From Eubacteriales Family XIII. Incertae Sedis bacterium (GTDB taxonomy: Bacteria > Bacillota > Clostridia > Peptostreptococcales > Anaerovoracaceae): 64,000 nucleotides of DNA. This document shows positions 33,582 through 43,167 of this stretch, piece by piece. Position numbers and translations under genes: made by a program. The stretch is taken from contig JAISTX010000066.1 of assembly GCA_031272365.1 (NCBI GenBank), positions 33,938-97,937 on the forward strand, written 5' to 3'. Under the pieces are notes generated by a model. That model did no database searches. It was not told the origin of the DNA and was given only the letters and a program-made list of their open reading frames with translations. The number at the start of each line of letters is the position of its first letter. Positions within the stretch are counted from its first letter, which is position 1.

Positions 33582-34360
33582 ACGAGAAGATCCTGATCGT
33601 CGAGGACGACGAAAAGCTCGCGCGCATCGTGGAGCTCGAGCTCGGCCACGAAGGCTACGAGACGGAGAAGGCCTTCGACGGCGTCGACGGGCTGGCCAAG
33701 GCGACGGGCGGCGACTACGGGCTCATCCTCCTGGACGTGATGCTGCCGGGCATGAGCGGCATCGAGGTGCTGCGCCGGCTCCGCAAGACGAAGGACGTGC
33801 CGGTCATCCTGCTCACGGCCCGGGACGAGACCGTGGACAAGGTGCAGGGCCTGGACAGCGGCGCGGACGACTACGTGACGAAACCCTTCGAGTTCGAGGA
33901 GCTTTTGGCGCGCATCCGCGCGGCGATGCGGCACCGCGAGGCGAAGGGGCAGGGCGGCGCGGAAGGCGGCGGCGGCAACGAGACGGTGATCACTGTTATT
34001 GCGGCCAAGGATGCGGGCGAGGCGGCCGGCGGCGCGGCTGCGAAAGGCGCGAAAAAGAAAAAAGGCGAGGAGGATCCAGGCGTGGAGGTGCGCCTCGACA
34101 CGGCCGCGTACACGCTCACGGTCGCGGGGGCGGAGGTCGAGCTGACGCACAAGGAGTTTGAGCTGCTCGCGTGCCTCTTGGAAAACCGCGGGCGCGTGAT
34201 GACGCGCGAGGCGCTGCTCAACTCGGTCTGGGGCTACGACTACATCGGCGAGACGAACGTGGTCGACGTGTACGTGCGCTTCCTGCGCAGCAAGATCGAC
34301 GAGCCTTACGGCGTGAAGCTCGTCACGACGGTGCGCGGCGTCGGGTACAAGATCCCCTGA
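33578..34360 (+). CDS. OmpR/PhoB-family response regulator with a long linker
   Basis: A 260-residue DNA-binding regulator. The receiver domain (residues 1-115) has ILIVEDDEKLARIVELEL, the phospho-acceptor Asp53 in LILLDVMLPG, the switch Thr in VILLTARDE and the lysine in VTKPFEFEELLARIRA. A winged-helix domain (about 168-260) shows THKEFELLACLLENRGRVMT and VVDVYVRFLRSKID. The linker of about 50 residues between them (GGAEGGGGNE, EAAGGAAAKGAKKKKGEED) is much longer than usual. The kinase follows 13 bases later. Confidence 0.93.
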   Translation: MNEKILIVEDDEKLARIVELELGHEGYETEKAFDGVDGLAKATGGDYGLILLDVMLPGMSGIEVLRRLRKTKDVPVILLTARDETVDKVQGLDSGADDYVTKPFEFEELLARIRAAMRHREAKGQGGAEGGGGNETVITVIAAKDAGEAAGGAAAKGAKKKKGEEDPGVEVRLDTAAYTLTVAGAEVELTHKEFELLACLLENRGRVMTREALLNSVWGYDYIGETNVVDVYVRFLRSKIDEPYGVKLVTTVRGVGYKIP

Positions 34361-34373
34361 AGGGGCTTTCGGC

Positions 34374-35399
34374 ATGACGCAGGGGCCGGTGCAAAACGAC
34401 CATAGGCGGATCGGGCGGAGGCTGTCGGGCGACATCTTCATGATGCAGCTCGTCGGCTTCGTCGTGCTGGACATGGCGCTCTATTTCCTGATATGGCTCG
34501 GCAGCAGGACGGGCGCGCGCTTCGCCCCGGACATACCGTGGCTCGACGTCACCTCCCACTGGGTGCTCGTGCCGATCGTGGCCATCGAGGTGCTGTGCCT
34601 CATCGTGACGACGTCGTACCTGCGCCGCAGCGTGCGGGAGCAGGTCGAGCCGCTGCGCGAGGTGCGCGTGGCGCGCGACGACATCTCGCAGAAGTATGCG
34701 AAGCTGGAGACGGCCTACGCGGCGCAGTCGAAATTTGTCTCGGACGCGTCGCACGAGCTGAGGACGCCGATCGCGGTGATCCAGGGCTATGCAAACCTCC
34801 TGTCCCGCTGGGGCGCGGACGACCCGGACACGCTGCGCGAGTCGATCGACGCGATCCGCTCGGAGTCGGAGTCCATGAAGCGGCTTGTCAACCAGCTTTT
34901 GTTCCTCGCGCGGGGCGACAACGACACGCTCCAGGTGGATCTGCAGAAGGTCGACCTCGCGGCCGTGCTGGCGGAGGTCCTGCGCGAGCAGGAGATGATC
35001 GACACCCGGCACACGCTGCTGCCGCAGCTCCCGGAGAACCCGGTCTGGGCGAAGGTGGACGCGGGGCTCATCAAGCAGCTCGTGCGCATCCTCGTGGACA
35101 ACGCGATGAAGTACACCGAGGAGGGCGGCGCGATCCGCATCTCTTTGGCTGCGGACCAGGAGGCGGGCGAGGCGCGCATCTTCGTCTCCGACGAGGGGCA
35201 GGGCATCCCGGCCTCGGTGCTCCCGCACGTCTTCGACCGCTTCGTCCGCGCGGACGAGGCCCGGACGCGCAACACGGGCGGCAGCGGCCTCGGCCTCTCC
35301 ATCGCCAAGCAGATCGCCGACCGCCACGGCGGCCGCATCGAGGTCATCAGCCGCGAAGGGATCGGCACCAGGTTCCTGGTGGTGCTGCCGCTCGGGTAG
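34374..35399 (+). CDS. Sensor histidine kinase
   Basis: A 341-residue membrane kinase. Two membrane segments (about 22-41 and 64-82) flank a short external loop of about 20 residues, so it probably senses the membrane or a partner and not a bulky ligand. The HisKA box is KFVSDASHELRTPIAVIQGY with His127. The ATPase domain has VDNAMKYTEEGG (N box), VSDEGQGIP (G1) and GGSGLGLSIAKQIADRHGG (G2). It pairs with the upstream response regulator and, by operon position, with the UBA/DUF4342 membrane protein. Confidence 0.93.
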   Translation: MTQGPVQNDHRRIGRRLSGDIFMMQLVGFVVLDMALYFLIWLGSRTGARFAPDIPWLDVTSHWVLVPIVAIEVLCLIVTTSYLRRSVREQVEPLREVRVARDDISQKYAKLETAYAAQSKFVSDASHELRTPIAVIQGYANLLSRWGADDPDTLRESIDAIRSESESMKRLVNQLLFLARGDNDTLQVDLQKVDLAAVLAEVLREQEMIDTRHTLLPQLPENPVWAKVDAGLIKQLVRILVDNAMKYTEEGGAIRISLAADQEAGEARIFVSDEGQGIPASVLPHVFDRFVRADEARTRNTGGSGLGLSIAKQIADRHGGRIEVISREGIGTRFLVVLPLG

Positions 35400-35433
35400 G
35401 GCCGCCGCGCCGCCGCCACCGCAAAATATCAAC

Positions 35434-35462
35434 TTGCATTCGGGTGCTTGCGATGATAAAAT
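35434..35462 (+). promoter_or_regulatory. Promoter of rpsO with a long leader
   Basis: TTGCAT (35434-35439), 17 bases, and TAAAAT (35457-35462) form a good sigma-A promoter. Transcription from about 35469 leaves a leader of roughly 150 bases before rpsO, rich in G and C and able to fold. Leaders of this kind before rpsO often bind S15 itself for autoregulation; I cannot confirm a known leader class by eye. Confidence 0.5.
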
Positions 35463-35621
35463 AACTCGGTTGTTTGCGTTTTTACGTGGACGGCGTGGAA
35501 ATATCGTTTCGCCCTTGCTGCGTTCTTTGCCTTCTCCGGCGGGGACCCGGTGAGCGGTGGGTGGGCCAGGCGGCGCGCGGGCTGCGTGCAAGCGCCGGCA
35601 TGAGAAATGGAGGAATATATC

Positions 35622-35888
35622 ATGACGCCAATGAAAGCGAAGCAAGAGATCATCACGGAGTACCAGACGAAGTCGGGCGACACAGGCTCGCCGGAGGTGC
35701 AGGTGGCCATCCTGACCTACCGCATCAACCATCTCAACGAGCATCTCAAGCTCAACCACAAGGACCACCATTCGCGCCGCGGGCTGCTGAAGATGGTCGG
35801 GCAACGCAGGAACCTGCTCAACTACCTGAAGGCAAAGGACATCGAGCGGTACAGGACCCTCATCGCGAGGCTGGGGCTGCGCAAATAG
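35622..35888 (+). CDS. rpsO: 30S ribosomal protein S15
   Basis: An 88-residue primary-binding protein of the small-subunit platform. [60 protein letters not shown] and [14 protein letters not shown] match S15 from end to end. I chose ATG 35622, eight bases after GGAGG (35609-35613). It lies upstream of pnp, the conserved pairing. Confidence 0.97.
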   Translation: MTPMKAKQEIITEYQTKSGDTGSPEVQVAILTYRINHLNEHLKLNHKDHHSRRGLLKMVGQRRNLLNYLKAKDIERYRTLIARLGLRK

Positions 35889-35908
35889 TTTTTTCGGAAT
35901 AACCAGGA

Positions 35909-35932
35909 GCGAGGGCATCCTCGCTTTTGTTT
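35909..35932 (+). terminator. Intrinsic terminator between rpsO and pnp
   Basis: GCGAGG-GCAT-CCTCGC followed by TTTTGTTT makes a compact hairpin with a T-run, 20 bases after the rpsO stop. It should lower read-through into pnp, or be a processing site if transcription continues. Confidence 0.8.
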
Positions 35933-35978
35933 ATGGAATAGATATTGTCGGTAAAGAGGTAAGCGGAAGGGAGATCAA

Positions 35979-38084
<2,106 letters not shown>

Positions 38085-38087
38085 AAT

Positions 38088-39332
38088 ATGATCGACAAAT
38101 ACCAGCTGGGGAACGGCATCACGGTGGTGACGGAATACCTGCCGCACAGCGCGTCTGTGTCGGCGGGTATCTGGGTGCGCGCGGGCGCGGTGGACGAGGA
38201 CGACCGCTGCGCCGGCATCTCGCATTTCATCGAGCACATGCTCTTCAAGGGCACGCACAGCCGCACCTACCGCCAGATCTCAGAGGACGTCGAGAAGCTC
38301 GGCGGCCACATGAACGCCTTCACGGGCAAGGAGGGCACCTGCTTCTACGTCAGGTGCCTGTCGGACCACCTCATCGAGAGCGTCTCCGTGCTCGCGGACA
38401 TGGTCACGGACTCGCTCTTCGACCCCGCCGAGATGGAGAAGGAGAAGGGCGTCATCATCGAGGAGATCAAGATGATCGAGGACGTGCCCGACGACTGGGG
38501 CTTCGACCTGATCCAGGAGGCCATCTTCAAGGGCGGCTCGCTCGCGCGCCGCATCATCGGCACGAAGGAGAGCGTCTCCGCGATCACGCAAAGCGACATC
38601 CTTTCCTACATGGCACGGCGCTACACGGCGGACGGCGTCGTGATCAGCGTCTGCGGCAAATTCGACGCGGACGCGCTGAAGGGCGCCCTGGAAGGCCTTT
38701 TTGGAGGAATAACAGGCACGGCCCCCGCGCGCGTGCATGTCCCGGACGCGGAAGCTTACCCGCGCGAGAGCGTCGTGCGCGACATCGAGCAGACGCACCT
38801 CTTCCTCGGGACGAAAGGCCTCTGCTACAGCTCGGACGACATCTTCGTGCTTGACCTGTACAGCTCGTTGCTCGGCGGCGGCATGAGCTCCCGGCTGTTT
38901 ACGGCGGTGCGCGAGGAGCAGGGGCTGGCCTATTCGGTCTACTCCTCCCACACGCCCTACGTCGACGACGGCCAGTTTGTCGTCTACGCCGGCGTCGCGG
39001 ACGAGAAGGCCGAAGCGGCGCTCGCCGCCATCCAGCACGAGATCACGCGCCTCGCCGAGGGCGGCGTGTCCGGCGAGGAGCTCGCCCGCGCGCGGGAGCA
39101 GTACAAGGGCGCCTTCATCTTCCGCCGCGAAAACTCCAGCTCCCGCATGTTCATGCTCGGGCGCAACCAGCTGCTGCTGGGCCGCATCTACACCGAGGAG
39201 GAGATCCTCGCGGGCGCCGACGCCGTGACGGCGGCGGACATCCTCCGCATGGCGGGGCGCTTCGCCGACTTCGCCCGCTACGCCGCCGTATCCATCAGCG
39301 GCCGGGGCCTGGACCTGCAAAAAATCTTATAA
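38088..39332 (+). CDS. M16-family zinc peptidase (processing-peptidase-like)
   Basis: A 414-residue M16B peptidase. The inverted zinc motif HFIEHMLFKGT (H-x-x-E-H, residues ~46-50) and a downstream Glu in EEIKMIEDVPDDWGFD are present; the second half has MSSRLFTAVREEQGLAYSVY, the usual substrate-contact R/Y motif. No signal peptide is visible. Genes of this type regularly follow pnp in Clostridia and Bacilli (YmxG/MlpA-like). The start is three bases after the pnp stop, so it is co-transcribed. Substrates are unknown. Confidence 0.93.
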   Translation: MIDKYQLGNGITVVTEYLPHSASVSAGIWVRAGAVDEDDRCAGISHFIEHMLFKGTHSRTYRQISEDVEKLGGHMNAFTGKEGTCFYVRCLSDHLIESVSVLADMVTDSLFDPAEMEKEKGVIIEEIKMIEDVPDDWGFDLIQEAIFKGGSLARRIIGTKESVSAITQSDILSYMARRYTADGVVISVCGKFDADALKGALEGLFGGITGTAPARVHVPDAEAYPRESVVRDIEQTHLFLGTKGLCYSSDDIFVLDLYSSLLGGGMSSRLFTAVREEQGLAYSVYSSHTPYVDDGQFVVYAGVADEKAEAALAAIQHEITRLAEGGVSGEELARAREQYKGAFIFRRENSSSRMFMLGRNQLLLGRIYTEEEILAGADAVTAADILRMAGRFADFARYAAVSISGRGLDLQKIL

Positions 39333-39707
39333 CGACTCCGCCACGGCGAAAGCCACGGCGGCGCCTGCTTCGTAGGACAGCGAGAGGTGGATGCGGTGGA
39401 TCCCAAGGCCGGCCGCCAGCTCGCGGCAGCGGCCGTGGAGCGCCACGGCAGGTTTGCCGGACGGGAGCGAAAGGATCTCGATGTCAGAGAGCCGGATCTC
39501 CGGCGCGTCCCCCCCGATGCATTTGTAGACCGCTTCCTTTGCCGCAAAGCGGGTCGCGTAGTAGTGCAGGGGCACCGGGCGCGATGCCGCCTCGCGCCGC
39601 TCCGCCTCCGTGTAGACGGCCGCGAGGAAGGCGGGGTCGCGGGCACCCTTTTCCATCCTGTCAAAAGCAACGATATCCGTTCCGACGCCGATGATCTCCA
39701 TGCGCAT
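39327..39707 (-). CDS. acpS: Holo-[acyl-carrier-protein] synthase
   Basis: A 126-residue enzyme that transfers 4'-phosphopantetheine from CoA to acyl carrier protein. IIGVGTDIVAFDRME carries the metal-binding Asp, ATRFAAKEAVYKCIGG the Glu and Lys, and HRIHLSLSYEAGAAVAFAV the C-terminal core. The start may be ATG 39707 or ATG 39701; the conserved part begins right after either. It overlaps the M16 gene tail by six bases. It is well placed to modify the acyl carrier protein coded at 42892. Confidence 0.92.
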   Translation of the reverse strand: MRMEIIGVGTDIVAFDRMEKGARDPAFLAAVYTEAERREAASRPVPLHYYATRFAAKEAVYKCIGGDAPEIRLSDIEILSLPSGKPAVALHGRCRELAAGLGIHRIHLSLSYEAGAAVAFAVAESL

Positions 39708-39825
39708 AGGATAACACAAAGCCGCCGCAGCGATTCATTTTTTGAATGCAAACCATCTTGAACCGGCATTTTTTCCGAGGAGTGCCGGTGATAGCATAGG
39801 GTAAGAGAGAAAGGTGGGCTTGGCT

Positions 39826-41802
39826 ATGGAAAAGAACCAGTATACAAATCTTCTGTCGGAGATCCCCATTGGTACGCACACATACAAAAACCGCATGCTC
39901 GCAGCGCCCATATACTGCGGCGTGTTCGTGAATATACCGCCCCTGCGCAAGGTGCTGTTCCACGAGATCGGCGCCCGGGCGCGCGGCGGCTTCGCGCAGG
40001 TGACGGTCGGCGAGACGCCGGTCGACTATGAATACGCGAGCCGCGAGCCGTTCCCGCCGATCGACTACACGAAATATGAAGGGGATGCGTTTGCGGACCT
40101 GCGCACCATCGCGGGGCTCATCCATGAGGGCGGCGCCAAAGCGCTGATCGAGCTGTCGCATTGCGGCGAGTCGATGGTGAAGCTGCCGGACAACCCCGAC
40201 CCGATCGGGCCGACCGGGTTTGTCCGCGGGGAGGACGGCGTGCGCGTCAAGGAGATGGACGAGGGCGACATGCGGATGGTCAAGGACCATTTCGTGCAGG
40301 CGGCGGCGTTCATGAAGGAGGCGGGCTTTGACGGCGTGCTGATCCATGCGGGGCACGGTTGGCTGCTGCACCAGTTCCTCTCGGCGCGCACCAACAAACG
40401 CGGCGACGGCTACGGGGGCAGCCTGGAAAACCGGGCGAAATTTCCGCTGGAGGTCCTGAAAGCCGTGCGCGACGGGCTGGGGCCGGATTTCATCATCGAG
40501 ATGCGCGTGTCCGGCGACGAGAAGATGCCGGGGGGCATGGACCCGCAGGAGACGGCAGCGTTTTGCAGGCTTGCGGAGCCGTACATCGACTTCGTGCACG
40601 TATCGGTAGGGGTCTACCGCGACCCGGTGCTGTCGGGCGAGTTCTCCTCGATGTACCAGCCGCACGGGCTCAACGCCGAAGCCGCGGCGATCGTGAAATC
40701 CCAGGTGAAGATACCGGTCGCGGTGGTCGGTGGTATCTCGGACCCCGGCTTGGCGGAGGCGCTGATCGCGGAAGGCAAATGCGACCTGGTCGCGCTCGCG
40801 CGGCCCGCGACGGCGGAGCCATGCTTCGCGGAGAAGGTTGCGGGAGGGCGCGCGGACGACATCACGCCCTGCATCCGCTGCTTCAAATGCTTCCCCGGCG
40901 AGCTGGAGGAAAACCTCGACCGCCTGGATGAGCTGTTCGGCTGCACGGTCAACCCGGAGGCGTTTTTCTACGATGAAGCGCTCCAAACGAAAAAGCCCGA
41001 CCCGAAAAAAGTCCTCGTCATCGGCGGCGGCGTGGCGGGCATGCAGGCGGCCATCACGGCGCATGACCGCGGCCACAAGGTGATCCTTGTCGAGAAGGGC
41101 ACCGCGCTCGGCGGGCTCGTCAATTTCGCGGACGAAGACGTCTACAAAACGGATCTGAGAGACTTCAAGGACCTGCTCGTCCGCCGCGTGGAGAGCCGCG
41201 GCATAGAGGTCCTGCTCGGCACGGAATTTTCGCCGGGGATGATCGGCGAAAACGGGATCGAGGCCGTCGTCATCGCGATCGGGGCCGTGCCCGCGATCCC
41301 TAGCATCAAGGGCATCAAAAACGCGCTCCACGCGCTGGACGCCTACGGCGCGCCGGACGTCGTCCGCAAGCGCGTGCTGATCGTCGGCGGCGGGCTCGTC
41401 GGGTGCGAGACCGGCCTCAACCTCGCGAAGCAGGGGAAGGAGGTCACCATCATCGAGATGCAGGACGAGCTGGCGCCGGACTGCTACCCGATGCACCGCG
41501 TCGCGCTGCTCCACGAGATGGAAGGGATGCTCGCGTACCGGACCGGCGCGAAATGCCTCGAGATCTTCCCGGGCGGCGTCGAGATCGAAAACAGGGACGG
41601 CCGGACGGAAAAGCTGACCTGTGACCAGGTGATCTTCGCGCTCGGCATGAGGGGCCTGTCGGAAGAGGCGGCACAGCTCGCCTGGGATATAGAAAAAGCG
41701 GCCGAAGGGATCGCCGTTTGCAAAATAGGGGATTGCAATGGGGCGAGAAAAGTATATGATGCTATCAGGGAAGGGTATATCGCAGGGCTGTCAATACAGT
41801 GA
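39826..41802 (+). CDS. NADH:flavin oxidoreductase/enoate reductase-like Fe-S flavoenzyme
   Basis: A 658-residue enzyme like 2,4-dienoyl-CoA reductase and clostridial enoate reductases. The N-terminal FMN barrel has IHAGHGWLLHQFLSARTNKR and DGYGGSLENRA. A [4Fe-4S] site follows, CIRCFKCF with a fourth Cys in GCTVNP. The C-terminal half binds FAD and NAD(P)H (VLVIGGGVAGMQAAITAHDR, LIVGGGLVGCETGLNLAKQG). Family members reduce C=C bonds of enoates, dienoyl-CoAs or bile-acid-like compounds; the substrate cannot be assigned. I chose ATG 39826, eight bases after AAGGTGG. It heads the LysR-associated gene cluster. Confidence 0.9.
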   Translation: MEKNQYTNLLSEIPIGTHTYKNRMLAAPIYCGVFVNIPPLRKVLFHEIGARARGGFAQVTVGETPVDYEYASREPFPPIDYTKYEGDAFADLRTIAGLIHEGGAKALIELSHCGESMVKLPDNPDPIGPTGFVRGEDGVRVKEMDEGDMRMVKDHFVQAAAFMKEAGFDGVLIHAGHGWLLHQFLSARTNKRGDGYGGSLENRAKFPLEVLKAVRDGLGPDFIIEMRVSGDEKMPGGMDPQETAAFCRLAEPYIDFVHVSVGVYRDPVLSGEFSSMYQPHGLNAEAAAIVKSQVKIPVAVVGGISDPGLAEALIAEGKCDLVALARPATAEPCFAEKVAGGRADDITPCIRCFKCFPGELEENLDRLDELFGCTVNPEAFFYDEALQTKKPDPKKVLVIGGGVAGMQAAITAHDRGHKVILVEKGTALGGLVNFADEDVYKTDLRDFKDLLVRRVESRGIEVLLGTEFSPGMIGENGIEAVVIAIGAVPAIPSIKGIKNALHALDAYGAPDVVRKRVLIVGGGLVGCETGLNLAKQGKEVTIIEMQDELAPDCYPMHRVALLHEMEGMLAYRTGAKCLEIFPGGVEIENRDGRTEKLTCDQVIFALGMRGLSEEAAQLAWDIEKAAEGIAVCKIGDCNGARKVYDAIREGYIAGLSIQ

Positions 41803-41836
41803 CTTTGGGGGGGCACTCGATGGAAAGGAGAGTTCC

Positions 41837-42769
41837 ATGGCTTCAAACAAGGTGACGATGCTGCAGATCGACTATTTCCTCGCGGCCGCCAAGCACCTCT
41901 CATTCACGGAGGCGGCGTATGAACTGTTCACTTCCCAATCCTCCGTCAGCAAGCAGATCGCCTTGCTCGAAAAGCAGATCGGCGCGAGCCTGTTTTACAG
42001 GACGAAGCGCTCGGTGAGGCTTTCCGCCGCGGGCATCGCGCTCTACGAAAACCTCAAAGGCGTTTCGGAGACGATTGACGAGGCGATCAAATCGGCGCAA
42101 GCGGTCGACACGGAGCAGAGCGAGACCCTCAACATCGGGATTTTCAGCGGCATCGACGCGGGGTTTTTCCTCCCGGGCTTCCTGCACGATTTCCGCAGCC
42201 GCCACAACACCATCAAACTCAACTTCGAGCGCCGGCATTTCCAGCAGCTGCGCGAGAAGCTGGCGGACGAGGAGTTTGACCTCGTGTTCACGTTCAGCTT
42301 CGACCTCTCCGCCAACACGCGGAAATCGGCCTCGGAGAAATATTCCTTCCGCTCGATCCGGCGCATCAACACCTGCATCCTGCTGTCGAGCAGCGACCCG
42401 CTCGCAAAGAAAGAGGATCTGAGCGTCAGGGATTTCAAAGACGCAAAATTCCTCATCATTTCCAGGCAGGAGTCGCCGGGCGGCTACGCGGAGGTCATGG
42501 AATTTTTTGAGCGGAACAACCTGTCCGGGGTGGCCGTCGAGGAGTTCCCGAACCACGAGTCGATGCTGCTCGCCGTCCAGGCGGGGCAGGGCGTGACGGT
42601 CTTGGAGGACAACAAGCGCCGCAATATGGAGGACGGCATCGAGGCCGTGTTGCTGAAGGAGGACTACAACGAGATCGTCGTCGTATGGCGGAAGGAAGAC
42701 AAGAAGCCCGCGCTCCGCGTGTTTCTCGACGAGCTCTTGGCGTACGTCGCCGACTACCGGCAGGCGTAG
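41837..42769 (+). CDS. LysR-family transcriptional regulator
   Basis: A 310-residue regulator. Residues 1-60 are the LysR winged helix-turn-helix (LQIDYFLAAAKHLSFTEAAY, ELFTSQSSVSKQIALLEKQI). Residues ~90-305 form the ligand-binding domain with ETLNIGIFSGIDAGFFLPGF. ATG 41837 has AAAGGAG six bases upstream. Unusually for LysR genes it is in line with its likely targets, between the enoate-reductase-like gene and the acyl carrier protein. It probably senses the acid handled by the cluster. Confidence 0.92.
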   Translation: MASNKVTMLQIDYFLAAAKHLSFTEAAYELFTSQSSVSKQIALLEKQIGASLFYRTKRSVRLSAAGIALYENLKGVSETIDEAIKSAQAVDTEQSETLNIGIFSGIDAGFFLPGFLHDFRSRHNTIKLNFERRHFQQLREKLADEEFDLVFTFSFDLSANTRKSASEKYSFRSIRRINTCILLSSSDPLAKKEDLSVRDFKDAKFLIISRQESPGGYAEVMEFFERNNLSGVAVEEFPNHESMLLAVQAGQGVTVLEDNKRRNMEDGIEAVLLKEDYNEIVVVWRKEDKKPALRVFLDELLAYVADYRQA

Positions 42770-42891
42770 CAATTGTTATTGTATATCCAAATTGAATGCT
42801 TGCCATGAAAGAGCGGCATCACCGCGCCGCAAATACCTTGCTACAATGAATTCAATCATAAAACATTGCCGCGTGGAGAAGGAGGGAGATC

Positions 42892-43137
42892 ATGTCTGTG
42901 AGAAGCGAAGCCTTGGAGATCATTGTGCAGAAATCCGCGGAGGTGCTCGGCGTCGACGCGTCGGGGCTCGGCAAGGAGACGACGTTCGAGTCGCTTGGGT
43001 TCAAATCCGCGAATTTTGTGATGGTCACGACGACGCTGGAGGACGCGTTCGACGTGGAGGTCCCGTTCATGGAGTTCAAGCGCAACAAGACGTTCGGGGA
43101 GGCTGCGGAGTACGTCGAAGAATTGGTAGAGTCATGA
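42892..43137 (+). CDS. Stand-alone acyl carrier protein
   Basis: An 81-residue acyl carrier protein. The phosphopantetheine serine is in FESLGFKSANFVMV, a looser form of the DSL motif, followed by EDAFDVEVPFMEFKRNKTFG and a last helix. There are no fatty-acid synthesis genes beside it; it lies between LysR and a CocE-like hydrolase. The serine context differs from housekeeping AcpP, suggesting a carrier dedicated to this cluster. The ATG follows GGAGGGAG. AcpS coded 3 kb upstream could activate it. Confidence 0.85.
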   Translation: MSVRSEALEIIVQKSAEVLGVDASGLGKETTFESLGFKSANFVMVTTTLEDAFDVEVPFMEFKRNKTFGEAAEYVEELVES

Positions 43138-43167
43138 GGTTGTCAAATAGAAGTGGGGAGCAGAGCG

